A DNA stretch of 64,000 bases, taken from positions 4,167,222-4,231,221 of the forward strand of contig KV748179.1 of assembly GCA_001692895.1 (NCBI GenBank), written 5' to 3'. The DNA is from Cenococcum geophilum 1.58 (taxonomy: Eukaryota; Ascomycota; Dothideomycetes; Gloniales; Gloniaceae). Every line of letters begins with the position of its first letter. Within the stretch, counting starts at the first letter, position 1. The notes beneath the pieces are model-generated. The model was given only the letters and a program-made list of their open reading frames with translations, did not search any database and was not told where the DNA came from. The translations under genes were made by a program, and so were the position numbers. Below are positions 20,961 through 32,469 of this stretch, piece after piece.

Positions 20961-23100
20961 CTACCGCCCTATTGCCTTAGAAAACACCCTTAGCAAGATC
21001 TTAGAAAGGGTAATAGCGGAACGCATAGCAGATACGGTAGAGGAATACGCCCTACTACCACAAAGCCAAATGGGGGCAAGAAAGAACCGCTCAACACTAT
21101 CAGCACTTACGCTACTCGCTACCACCATTAAATCTACATGGGCGATGCGAAAGGACTTTGTAGTATTAATGCTTAGCCTAGACATTAGTAATACCTACAA
21201 TAATATACTCCACGAGCGTCTCCTATATATCCTTAGGGCAAAGGGCTTCCCAGAATGGATTATATAATTTATCTAAGGGTTTACAGGCCAGAAAGAAATA
21301 TTACTAGTCTTTAGTAGATACCAGAGCCCCCCTATCGCAGTTACAACAGGAATACCACAAGGATCACCCCTCTTACCTATACTCTTCCTTTTCTTTATAA
21401 GCAACCTACTTAACTCCTTTAAGGAAGGGGCGACCTAGGGGATAGGCTTCGTTAATAACATAAACCTAATTACATACGGGCCAATAGCCGTAGAGAATTG
21501 CAGAATACTAGAGAAAGCCTATAACACTTATATAGAATAGGTAAAACATTATAGAGTCTAATTCTTACTAGAGAAATACCAGCTAATCCATTTTATAAGA
21601 AAACGTAACTAATCTACAGATCTCTAGCATATAATTCGCATTTAAGGCTTTAGGGGTTAACTAGTTTAGGGCCTAAGGGTATTAGGAGTATAGGTAGACA
21701 GCAAGCTCCGGTAGAGCGTATATACGGCGTAAGCGGCCCGTAAAGGCTAAGCACAGTTTATCGCTTTATCTAGGATTATTAATTCCACATAGGGTCCATA
21801 CTTCTAGAGGTTACGCCTATTATATATAGCAGTCGTCCGGCTAACCATAATATATAGATCTAGTATTTAGGCCATTAGAGAAACTAAGAAGGGCCCCCCT
21901 AAATCACTCCTTAAACCACTTTAAAAGGTCTAAATAGCCTACCTNTAAAGTATTATAGGCGGGTATAAGCAAACGGCTACAGCACTACTTAAAAAGGAAT
22001 CCAATATTCCCCCCCTACAGTTATATATTAAAGCCGCTATAATATAAAGGACGCAAAATAAACGCAACTTTAATATTATAAAGTATATTAAGATATACCT
22101 AAGTAAACTATAGAGGGACCCTAGGGTGCCCTATAGGAGAATAAACCAATAACCCTAAAGTAGGAAAGAGATATTAGAGAAATAGGTAAAGAAAGTAGAA
22201 GAAGAATGGTGCCGCTTTAGGGCCTAGGCCTATATAGAGGAGGAAGGGAGATATATAAGAGGTTAGTAAAGATAACAGCAAGATAGAGAAAGGAGCTAAA
22301 GTAAAATACGTAAGAACGCTAGGAAACTATCTACCGCAATATAATACTAGTTGGACTAACGCTAGAGAGGTAAATAGGAGTTAAAGGTATAGAGGCTAAC
22401 TTAGGCAAGATAAACCTAAGCTATAGTATAGTTAATACTATAGGGGGTAAATACCTAAGGGCTCTAAGAAGGCCTAACAAAGGCAGAAAATATAATAGCA
22501 ACACTCTTAAGAATAGGAATAATAGGACTAAAAGATTGGCTTTACTAAGTAGGTGTCCTAGTAGGTAACCTAAGATATAAATATAGCTGGCTAAAACAAA
22601 CACTAAAACACGTAATACTGCTATGCCCCCTACGTACCAATTGAGAAATAATACTCTTAGTAGCTGGTATAGAGAACTATAATACACTGCTCTTAATATA
22701 AAAAGGCCTTAAGGCGGTCACCTAGTGGCTTATTAGTTAAAATGTGCTAAATTAGTTCTGGGTTATAAGGGAAATAGTAATAAAAGGTAAGGGGGCGAGC
22801 AGTAGGTGGCCCCTAGTAACTCTATAGTAGTAGAGTAATAGTTTATAATACTAGCGCGTCCGTAGGCTTATTACGGCAGCAGTGGTTNCTAAGGAGGTTA
22901 AACAGTAAGGTAGTAAAGCACTATAGGCGACTTATAGGCGCTAAGTAGGCGAGCCCCAAAAGGCGGGGAGATAGATTACGGGGTTTTCTCATTTTTCTTA
23001 AATAGAGTTTTCTCCCCATATATAAATAAGGAGTAGTCCGCGTGGGCCCAATAGGGATCTAAATCAGACGTTAAGCAATGAATTATTATTATTATTATTA
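20961..23100 (+). mobile_element. LINE (Tad1-like), 5'-truncated copy
   Basis: Starts inside the reverse transcriptase domain at an YRPIALENTLSKILERV motif (Y-R-P-I-A-L, the first core block of non-LTR reverse transcriptases). It continues through QMGARKNRST, SLDISNTYNN (normally D-I-x-x-A-Y-x-x-V) and a G-I-P-Q-G-S-P block to the C-terminal cysteine/histidine region, ending in a (TTA)n tail at about 23,080-23,100. A 17-bp target duplication (TTAATTATTAAGCCCTA at 20944-20960 and 23101-23117) marks target-primed integration. Length 2.14 kb against 5.6 kb for the sister copy at 31012-36626. It is RIP-altered but less so near its 5' end, where about 100 codons remain open. Undetermined bases lie near 21,945 and 22,888. 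Confidence 0.88.
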
Positions 23101-23660
23101 TTAATTATTAAGCCCTAAATATAATTATAATTCGAAACTAATATTTAATTCCTCTACTTTAAGAAACGCTTAATTACTTAGTAAAAGTATAATACTTTAT
23201 AAAGCTTAACGTAATTGCTGCCTTTAATTAAATCTATATTTATAAAGGAGATAAAAAGTATATAGCTTTCCGTATATAATAGGGACTTTTTAAATACCTA
23301 GTAATGCTATTTAGTATAAAAAACGGTCCTAGTATGTTTTAGTAATATATTAATAATATCTTAATCTATTTATCTTTACTTTCTAAGTATTAAAAGCATG
23401 TCTAAATGGTCCTTAAACGCCTATAAGATATAGGCTTATAATACGATATTAAAAAAATATAAGTTCTACGCGTTTAAAGTTATATACTTAGGCCTAATTA
23501 TATCCCGTAACGGAATTAAAATAAACCCTAAGAAAATTGCTATAATTATAAACTAGGAAAGTCCCAGTAGTATATAAGATATTTAAAGATTTCTAGAATT
23601 TGTAAATTTTTATTATTAATTTATTAATTACTTCTTAAAAATTGTTTAGCTATTAGTAAA
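23101..23660 (+). pseudogene. Gypsy reverse transcriptase, core (fossil)
   Basis: Continues exactly where the LINE interrupted. Recognisable blocks of Gypsy reverse transcriptase (D-V-x-x-A-F-like, F-x-x-L-V-M-x-F-like and Y-I-N-D-I-L-like) are present in degraded form. Ends at the CTTAA target of the solo LTR. Confidence 0.6.
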
Positions 23661-23665
23661 CTTAA

Positions 23666-23874
23666 TGTTGGTCACATAGGGTAACTCACCAATAACGACT
23701 ACTCGAGTAGGGTTACAGTGATGTTGGTTGATAAAGCTTTTTTGATTGGAATGAGGAAGGGCGAGGAGCTTAAGGCTCCTCGCCACGCTAGTGCCGCGGC
23801 GACACGTGATGGCAACTTGCCATCACGTGACGGCAGTTTGCCGTACGTGACGGCAAATTGCCTCATTCCCGACA
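23666..23874. mobile_element. Solo LTR of the Copia C/D family, 209 bp
   Basis: Ends TGTTGGTCACATAGGG...CCCGACA, target duplication CTTAA at 23661-23665 and 23875-23879. Closely related to the LTRs of Copia C and D but GC-richer and hardly RIP-altered. It carries three units of a 20-bp repeat with the palindrome GGCAACTTGCC or variants. Confidence 0.85.
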
Positions 23875-23879
23875 CTTAA

Positions 23880-24486
23880 TAAGAAAAAATATAAGATTTA
23901 AATAAACTACTAAATATAAATAAGCTTTTAATAACCTAAAATATTATTTTATAACTACTTTAATTCTTACCTACTTTAATCTAGACCTTAAATATATTAT
24001 TAAAACAGACTTATCTAATTATATACTAGGAGGAGTATTATTACAATATAATAAGAATAGCAAGCTACGCCTAATAACATTTTTCTTCTAAAAACTTACC
24101 CCTGCTAAATTAAACTATAAGATATATAATAAGGAACTGCTTATAATTACTAAATGCTTTAAATAATAGCGTCTAGAACTTAAAAGATTATTGTTTTTAA
24201 TATGCGTATTAACAGACTATAAAAACCTGCAGTACTTTATAACTATAAAGCAATTAATATAACGCTAAATTTATTAGGCTAAATATCTCTTATAATTTAA
24301 CTTTAAGATTACGTACTAACCTAGTAAACCTTGAATTTGTATATAATTCCCCTATAGTAGGGCATTTTAGCTATATAAAGACCTATAAGATTATCTAATA
24401 AGTATATTACTAGCCTATAATATATAACTATATATAAAAATATATTTAAGTATATAAAATATGCGTATATAGGACAACCTCTTATA
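23880..24486 (+). pseudogene. Gypsy RNase H to integrase start (fossil)
   Basis: Degraded RNase H blocks (K-T-D-x-S-x-Y, then G-G-V-L-x-Q near 24,000-24,050; a T-D-x-K-N-L-x-Y-F block near 24,210-24,240) are followed by the GHF block of the integrase zinc-binding region near 24,360. Interrupted by a MITE at 24487. Confidence 0.6.
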
Positions 24487-24625
24487 TCCCTTAACACGGC
24501 AGGGTCCTTTGCCAAGTTCGCTTATATTGACGACTAGATTCAATTGGATATTTATATTAACCCAGCTTTTCCAATTAGTTGATTCTTATCGATAACCTAA
24601 GGACCTAAATTGCCGTGTCAAGGGA
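24487..24625. mobile_element. MITE, 139 bp, TA target site (Tc1/mariner-like)
   Basis: Terminal inverted repeats TCCCTTAACACGGCA (left) and TCCCTTGACACGGCA (right, reverse complement), extended by an imperfect GGTCCTT block. TA flanks both ends (24485-24486 and 24626-24627). The TA duplication and CCCT-type ends fit the pogo/Fot branch of Tc1/mariner. No coding capacity. Little RIP compared with the Gypsy around it. Confidence 0.7.
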
Positions 24626-24627
24626 TA

Positions 24628-24782
24628 AAGAAGTAAGGAGTACTTTAACTATTACTAATTCCAATGCAAAGATGGCGAGATATTTTAATTAACTTTATAG
24701 TTAACCTGCTTAACAATAATAGGTTTATAAATATTATAGTAGTTATTAAACATTTTATAAAAATGCAATATATAATTCCTAT
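24628..24782 (+). pseudogene. Gypsy integrase core, part (fossil)
   Basis: Reads like the integrase core start (W-R-D-I-x-x-x-F-I-V-x-L with the following I-V-V-I-x-H-F-I-K-M). Interrupted at CCTAT (24778-24782) by Copia B. Confidence 0.6.
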
Positions 24783-25026
24783 TGTATAATTATAGCACCT
24801 GTTGTACTAACCGCGTGCTTACGCGTTTGGTGCACCAACCACCCACTTACGCGTCTGGTGTACTCCTAAAGCACTAACTAATTAGGGGGAGGTCGCATCA
24901 GTATATAGACTACGTAGTCTGCTTTAATATAATTAACAGTTACCACTATCCAAACGAGTATATAATACTATACGTATTTCGTGCCCCTGGATACGACTCA
25001 CTTGTGCTATTAAATTAGTATAAATA
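24783..25026 (+). repeat. Copia B 5' LTR
   Basis: 244 bp with two copies of the 28-bp unit (TGTACTAACC...ACGCGTTTGG type). Confidence 0.85.
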
Positions 25027-28000
25027 CTGATTAGTAAGCGCGCACAGATCAGCAATTACTTGACACCTCCCCCAAGTAATACTCGACAGTGACTACCCGT
25101 TTAAACTCCTAGTACGACCTGCTAGAAGGTCGGAAGTTGGGGATTACGGACTTATTACTAACTCTGTATACTTATTTAAGTCTTAGTACGGTTTACTAGA
25201 AGTTATAGACGCGAATATAGACCTATACGGAACCTCTATTCTTAACCCCCTTAAACCTTAAACCTCTTTAGACCTTTTACGGAAACCTTTTACCCTCCTA
25301 TAAACTATTATGGACCTATTAATTGATTTTACGGACTGTTATAAGACCTCCCCCACCCGTTATAAGCTGCTATTACCCGCTACGCACTATACTACACTAT
25401 ATAGTATGGCAGACATTAGTAAGCAAGTTAGCGAAGGTTAAAAGAAGTGGAAATAAGGAGTTAACGTTACGTCTATAAACGACGTCAACGACTATATTAG
25501 TTTTAAAATCTTTAAATATAAACACTTTAAGCTTATAAATAACAACCTATAGGAGTAATACTAGAAAGACTTTGCGGACTTTATAAAAGCTATTTTTAAG
25601 GCCTGTAACCCTATTACCATCCGTAAACTATAAACCCTTTTACGTAACTAAGGTGTATGGGTTAAAAGGGATAAACGAGTCACTGTTGTATAGTCTTTAT
25701 ATAATATAATATATAAGAAAGACCAAATAGAATAGACTAAAGAGGAAATCTTAGACTAGGTTAAAACTATTAAAAAACTCTTTGCTTCTTCTAAACTTAA
25801 TAGGATCGCCAGCCTTATACCTAACCCACTTAATTAAATTTATCCTATAGACCTAAGCGGCTTTAAAGCTAACCTCGCTAGCTAAAATATACCCTACTTT
25901 TAAGTTACAGACCACGCTACGGATTATAATACCCCTATAACCTAAAATACGGACTATAATACCCCTGTAAACTAAAATACGGACTAAATTACCCCTATTA
26001 TTTAAGTTACAGATCCGTAAGCTATATATCCGTAAACTATATATCTATAAACTATATATCCGTAAGCTATAGATCCGTAAGTTATAGATCCGTAACTTAC
26101 CTAAGTAAAGACCTATAGTAAGGAGCTAGCTAACCTAGCCAAGCTCTATACTGATAAATCTAAGTATAGCGGTGAAAATAACAACTTTAACTTTAAACTA
26201 ACTATCTTTATAAACCTTTGCTAGAAGGCTAATATTCCTAAATAAGAGTTTAGCTAAGCCTACTCTACTATACTACGCGGCCTAGCACTTAACTACTACT
26301 ATACTAACCTTAAGAGTAACCCCCTTGGTGTTCCCTTTAATAAGCTATATAAAGCTACCCGTAACTACTTTAAAGGACCGGAATATAAGCGTAATATCCT
26401 TACTTAATAGAATACAACTAAGCTATGGACCGTAATTAATAAGAACACTAAAAAATCGACTATAGAGTGCCTATAAATTCTTATTAAAGACCTCCAGCAC
26501 CTATAGCACGGCTTTAACGCTAAGCTTTAAACAGACGACTTCCTACATAATAAACTTATTACGGCCTACTAGGAAGTAGAGCCCTGCAAGTACGCCTACT
26601 ATAAGCCTATAAATACCTTAGCTGGCCTTATTAATAATTTACGCTCCTCTATTATAACGTATAAAGTCTTAAACCTATTAGGCAGCACTTAAGCCTTTAT
26701 TACGGATATTCAATATCCGTAGATAAACTTAGACGTCTACTTTACGGACCGCCGCTACCGCTAGTAGCACCTATACCGACTAAGTCCTACCCGTAACCCC
26801 TATAGTAACCCCTATATAAAAATATACCCCCATAGATAAACCAGCTAAAAGTGCTTTGTATACGGTAAGGAAGGATATTAATCTATAAGGCATACTTAGG
26901 AAGAACGTAATAAGTCTAAGAAGAGATTTAATAATCGGATTAATTAGTTTATCTTAAACTACAAAGGAAAGGAAGTAGAGGAGTCTCTTAACAAGTTAAT
27001 AGAAGCCCTTATAATTAACTTTAACTTAAATATTTAGAAATAGGAGACCTTAAAGACGTTCTTAACTACTTTTAGACCTTTTACAGACGGCTAAGCCTTT
27101 AATATTATAACCATATTAGCCGACCGTTCCTTCCTATACTTAGTTACGCCCGAAAACTATTTTATAAGTACCCCTGCTATAGATATTATAGATTATAAGT
27201 AGGACCTATTTGCATATATTACCACAGAATGCTATACCCCTAAGGAATTCTATAGTGTTATAATCGATATAGGTGCCTTTAAGAAGTCTACTATAGGCTA
27301 TAGACAATACCTTGCATATAGGACCACCACAAATAATAATACGGATATTAATATTACGTAAACTAGGGCTATAACCGTCTAATTCGGCATTGGCTTAACT
27401 GCATTAATTAAATTAGTAGCAGTTAAGACTCCAATTAGCCTAGTTAACTTCTACGTAGTAAAAGCAGATACCCCTTTCCTACTCTGCCTTGCGGATATAG
27501 ACAGGTTATAAGTATACTATAATAACATTACGGATACCCTAATTGGCCCTATAACTACCCTAGGAAGCAAGCATATTACCCTACTAATTATACGACGATT
27601 CGGACACCCATTCCTTATATAGGGAGAGACCTTACAGACGTATATTTAGGAATCTTTTAACTATAACCCATGCTACCTTACCAGTATAGAAATCCACCGC
27701 TTATACCGCCGTTTCGGCCACCTATTAGCTGAAAAGCTGTATAGAGTCCTTAAATACTTTGGACACAATAACATTAATAGGAAGGCAATTAACTACCAAC
27801 TAAATACTACTCCTACTGCTAGAAATACGGACGTTCTCTAGGCCGATTTAAGTTCACCCTTTATAAGGATCTTAACTTTAACCACTTAGTGTACGTAGAC
27901 ATTATATATATTAACGGCAGCCCAGTACTATATATAATTAATAAGGCAACCTGTTATTAAGCCGCCCGTTAGTTATAAAATATATCTATAAAGTATACCT

Positions 28001-30707
28001 AGGATATTTTACGGACCTGCTGGATCGATATATACATTGGACCCCCGTAGTATATCACCCACAACGCTAGTAGGAACTTTATTAGCAAGGAATTCCAGTA
28101 GTATACTACGGCCATAGCTATATTAACAAAAGCCGTTCTAGTTAAGGCGTATTAGTCCGTTAGGCTTATTAAGCAAGCTTACCTAGCCTTATAGAGAGCT
28201 TACCAGATTATTATAGACGAATGTAAGGATATTTAAAAGGAACTGGCTCTATAAATGGCCGTAAAAGCCATTAACAACACTGCTAGCCCAGACGGACTAG
28301 TACCTACCCTCTTGGTCTACGGAGCCTACCTAAGGATAAGCAAACTAGATCCTCTTACCCCGTCTATTACGGAACGAGTAGCCGCAATACGGAAGGTAAT
28401 GGCCGAGATAGTTAAGCTATAGGCCAAATAAACTGTTAATAACGCCCTACACTACCGCAACGGACCTAATACAACCCTAGTATACGACCTCCCACTTAAC
28501 TCTGAAGTCCTTATATGGCGTAAAAGCGGTAATTAGAATGGACCTTATTGCCTACTAGCCGTAGAAAACGAGACGTGCTACATATAACTCCCTAGCGGGC
28601 TAACTAGCTTTAGAAGCACGTCCGTAAAACCCTACTTTCGGCCTAAAGATAACCATAACGTTAAGCCAGATAAACTAGAAATACCCGTTAAACTAGACGA
28701 ACTAGAAGCACCCGCCGAACCAAATAGACTGGAAGCACCCCTGCCTTTAGACAAACTAGAAGCACCTGTGCCTGCTATAAAAGTCCCCTATAAACCTACT
28801 AAACCCGCTAAACCTGCCGTAAAACGTGGTCGAGGACGCCCCCAAAAGCACCCTATAACTAAGAACCCTATAATAGAGAATTACCTAACCTCCGTAGGAA
28901 TATCCGTAAGGTAATCTCCGCCTACGGATATATTAGTTCTAGTATAGGAAACCCCATTTACGGACTTATAACATAAAGAAATTAACGGACTACTTAAAAA
29001 GGGTGTCTTTGCGGTTGTAATAGAAAGAGACGTTCCGTAAGGCGCCCGTATATTTAATTTACACTTTATTAATGAAATTAAGCACCCTAGTACTAATAAA
29101 GCTTTTGAAAAATTAAGGCTTATTATATAAGCCTATAATGACTAAGGAAAGGACCTAGTCCTTATACAATCGCCTATGATTTAACAAGTTAGTTAATGAA
29201 TTATACTTGCACTTATGCCCGGACTATAGTAAAGCAAACCCGTAGCACTTTACCTACAGGACATCTCGCAAGCCTATGTGCAGTCTAATACCTACCTAAG
29301 TAGGGACATCTTTATACGGCCACCCCCTAAGCTTAACCTATAACTAGGAACAATTCTACGGGTTATAAAACCTCTTTACGGAGTACTAGAAGCCGGAAAC
29401 TATTGGTTTAAGATATACCACTAGCATTATATTAGTAAGCTTAAAATAGAACAGTTGACCTATAACCCCTGCCTCCTATATAGCCCATTAAACGGCCTTA
29501 GTATTGTTGGACTCTAAATAGATGATACCCTATTCCTAGCAGACTAGACCTTTATAGACGCTAAAGAAACTAAACTATAAAAGGCTAAGTTCTTGGTAAA
29601 GCCGTAAGAGTAGTTAACTAAGTAAAATCTAATTAAGTTTAATGGAGGCCTAATTATATAAAAGGGCAACCTAATTAAGCTGACTTAGGAACACCAAGCT
29701 TAAAACCTAAAGCCCGTTATAGCAAAGCTTACGGACCTTACTAGTTTCCGCGGAGAGACCTATAAGACTATAAATATAAAGGACTAATACGCTGTATAGC
29801 GTGCAAGAGGCGCCTATATTGCTATAGTCTGTCAACCTAAATCTGCCTATAATTTATCCTTTACGGCCCAGGCAATAGACCTGTAAGAGGAAAATGTTAA
29901 ACAGCTTAATAAGCGTATTTAGTGGCAAATTAACAATACAGTAAGGGGACTTACTTTTGTACTACTAGACCTAAATTCCCTTAACTTACTGGTATTTATA
30001 GACGCCTCCTTTGCTAATAATAAAGACCTATTATTACAAATTGGCTTTGTGATTATACTTACAAACCGTAATTAGGACGTAAATATACTATACTAGTCTT
30101 TAATTAAGTGCAAATAAGTAACCCGTAGTGTACTAGCCTCTAAACTATATATACTAGCTTATGGCTTTAATATAGCAGCCGTAATTAAATTAACGGTTTA
30201 GAAGATTCTATAACTAGAGCAGTTACCCCTGGTTTTATACACCAATTTAAAGTCCCTTTACGACTGCCTAGTTAAACTAGGTACGATATAAGAGAAGAGG
30301 CTTATAGTTAACCTAATGTGCTTACGTTAGGCCTATAAATAACGTGAGATTACGGAGGTTAAATGGATTAGCAGCGGAGACAACCCAGCGGACGCTATAA
30401 CTAAGGTAAAGCCGTGCTAAGCTCTAAAAACCCTAATTAACACAAATAAGCTTAATCTAAAGGTTATAGAATGGGTGGAACGTGACTAACGGAGCACTTA
30501 TGGTTTATTTACGGCCTGTTAGAAGGCCGTATAGTTTACTTTACGGACCGTAAGCAGGACTTACGGCTAGCTTAAAGCACCGTCGGGAAGGCAGCCTAGA
30601 AGGCACCTTAGGAGGGATTTCCTATGTATCTCTTTTGTGTTTTACGGTTCTATTAAAACAATTACGGAGGCTATACATAGGTGGTTTCATTTTTCAAGTA
30701 CCGCTAG

Positions 30708-30979
30708 TGTATAATTATAGCACCTGTTGTACTAACCGCGTGCTTACGCGTTCGGTACACCAACTACGCGTTTACGCGTTTAGTGTACTAACCACCCGCT
30801 TATATGTCTGGTGTACTTCTAAAGCACTAACTAATTAGGGGGAGGTTGTATTAGTATATAGACTACGTAGTCTGCTTTAATATAATTGATAGTCACCACT
30901 ATCTAAACGAGTATACAATACTATACGTATTTCGTGCCCCTGGATACGACTTACTCGTGCTATTAAATTAGTACAAACA
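30708..30979 (+). repeat. Copia B 3' LTR
   Basis: 272 bp with three copies of the 28-bp unit, one more than the 5' LTR. Confidence 0.85.
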
Positions 30980-31278
30980 CCTATAGACTTAATTAATATA
31001 ATATTAGTAGCACATTAATTATACCAAGTTCACTTAGTTTACTTACTTCACTATATCGTTTACCCTATCGTCCTCTAACCTCCGCTTACCTAAATTAACA
31101 GGAGCTCTTACTATACCCGGCCTAAAAAGACCAAAACCAACTAAAAGAACCCTGAAAAACACTTAGAGAATCCCCCTAAGATGTATGCATCGTAGGGAAG
31201 GCATACGTTGACCAACGGTGGTTCGCACTCGCGCGCGACCGCTAGATCCACGCCTAATAACGGCCCTTTATAACAAAG

Positions 31279-32420
31279 ATGGGTAAATACCACACTATAA
31301 AGCGGAAATACCTCTATTAAGAAGGCATCTAATGAAATATAAAGCCTACTAAACGTGTCTAGTATCTAGAATTATAGGGGAGTAATTATTAGCTATAACG
31401 AACTAATGCAGCTAGTAGAATAGCTCCGCCAGTTTAGTAAGCCCTAGGCGCCCCTCTAGTAAACCCTTAATTAAATTCTCTAACGGCTAAGTAAAATTAA
31501 AAATAAATAAAACTCCCCTTTACTGGCGAACTACACCTAGGCCGCTATAGCTGTACTTCTATAGTATAGGGAACCTACCCCCCTTAGGATAATAACTAGG
31601 TATATAATTATAATATAACTAAATATAGAAAAAGCAGAGGGGTTTAGGGGATAATTAGAAACAGAAGTCCTTATAAAGATTCGTAAAGAGGTCTATAACG
31701 CAGTTATAGTCTAATACCTTAGGAGCGGAGATATTAGAGTTACCCTAAAGGACTAATAGGTAAAGGAATAAGCCGTAAAAGTAGGGGATAGGCTAGGAGA
31801 ATATATTAGTATAAAAGTGCTCTATAAAGATTACCTAGTTAAAGTCCTAGTGGTTCCTATAAGCCTTAGGGTAGAAAAGGGACGCTAGGCGGATAATATA
31901 GCAACTATATAGGAGATAGTAAAGCAAACGGAACGCCTTATACTAGGTCTTAAGATCACCCAAATCTAATAGCTTTAATAGGAAAATATAAACTAAGTAA
32001 ATAATAAGAATAATAAGAGGATATAAGGGTCGCTAGAGACTTGCTAGAGAGACGCTAGTCGAACGCATAGCTCCCTTATTACTAGTATATATATACTAGA
32101 AATATAAAAACTCCTTATCTAAAAAGGAATAATTATAAATAGCCTTATATATAACGTAAGGCTCTATAACTATGGACTATACCTAGAACGATACTACTGC
32201 TATATATAATAGGGATACACCTAATCTATATACGCAGTATAGGTGTGCTGCGGCCACTATATAGGCCCCTACGATATAAAATACTATTTAAATTAAGACC
32301 AAACAAAATGTATAAACTGCCACTAAAGTATATATAAGGCGTAGGAGAGAGAAAACTGTATTAAATATAGAAGATGGAAGGTAAGGGCTTAACAGCTATG
32401 GGAATAACTATACACTAAGT
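31279..32420 (+). pseudogene. LINE ORF1 (zinc-knuckle protein), RIP-inactivated
   Basis: ATG at 31279 follows a GC-normal leader. The N-terminal part is charged and without a named domain. Near 32,220-32,370 cysteine/histidine patterns of the form C-C-G-H...G-P-Y and K-C-x-N-C-H...C mark the nucleic-acid-binding knuckles typical of LINE ORF1. Numerous TAG/TAA codons, most explainable as RIP of CAG, CAA or TGG codons, interrupt the frame. The exact end is uncertain because the boundary with ORF2 is degraded. Confidence 0.6.
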
Positions 32421-32469
32421 TATATAAATAAAAATAATAGGCGATAAGCTAGGGAAACGTAGGTATCTT

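Larger units (their letters stand above)
24783..30979 (+). mobile_element. Copia B LTR retrotransposon, fossil
   Basis: 5' LTR 24783-25026 (244 bp) and 3' LTR 30708-30979 (272 bp). Target duplication CCTAT at 24778-24782 and 30980-30984. Same family and internal order as Copia A: gag ATG about 25,405, protease D-I-G-A near 27,256, integrase about 27,690-28,620, reverse transcriptase about 28,920-29,700, RNase H about 29,970-30,470. The two LTRs differ in the number of an internal 28-bp unit. RIP-altered with many breaks, though some stretches are less worn than in Copia A. Confidence 0.88.

Noticed and set aside
20941-21267. 108-codon frame starting at 20941
   Set aside because: Its first codons are Gypsy target sequence and the rest is the truncated LINE; a junction artefact, not a gene.
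22421-22687. Leucine-rich minus-strand frame, with a relative at 35961-36146
   Set aside because: Antisense of the LINE C-terminal region; occurs twice only because the two LINE copies are homologous.
24321-24515. 64-codon minus-strand frame
   Set aside because: Spans the Gypsy/MITE junction; shadow frame.
30635-30838. 67-codon frame
   Set aside because: Runs across the Copia B 3' region into its LTR; no coding meaning.
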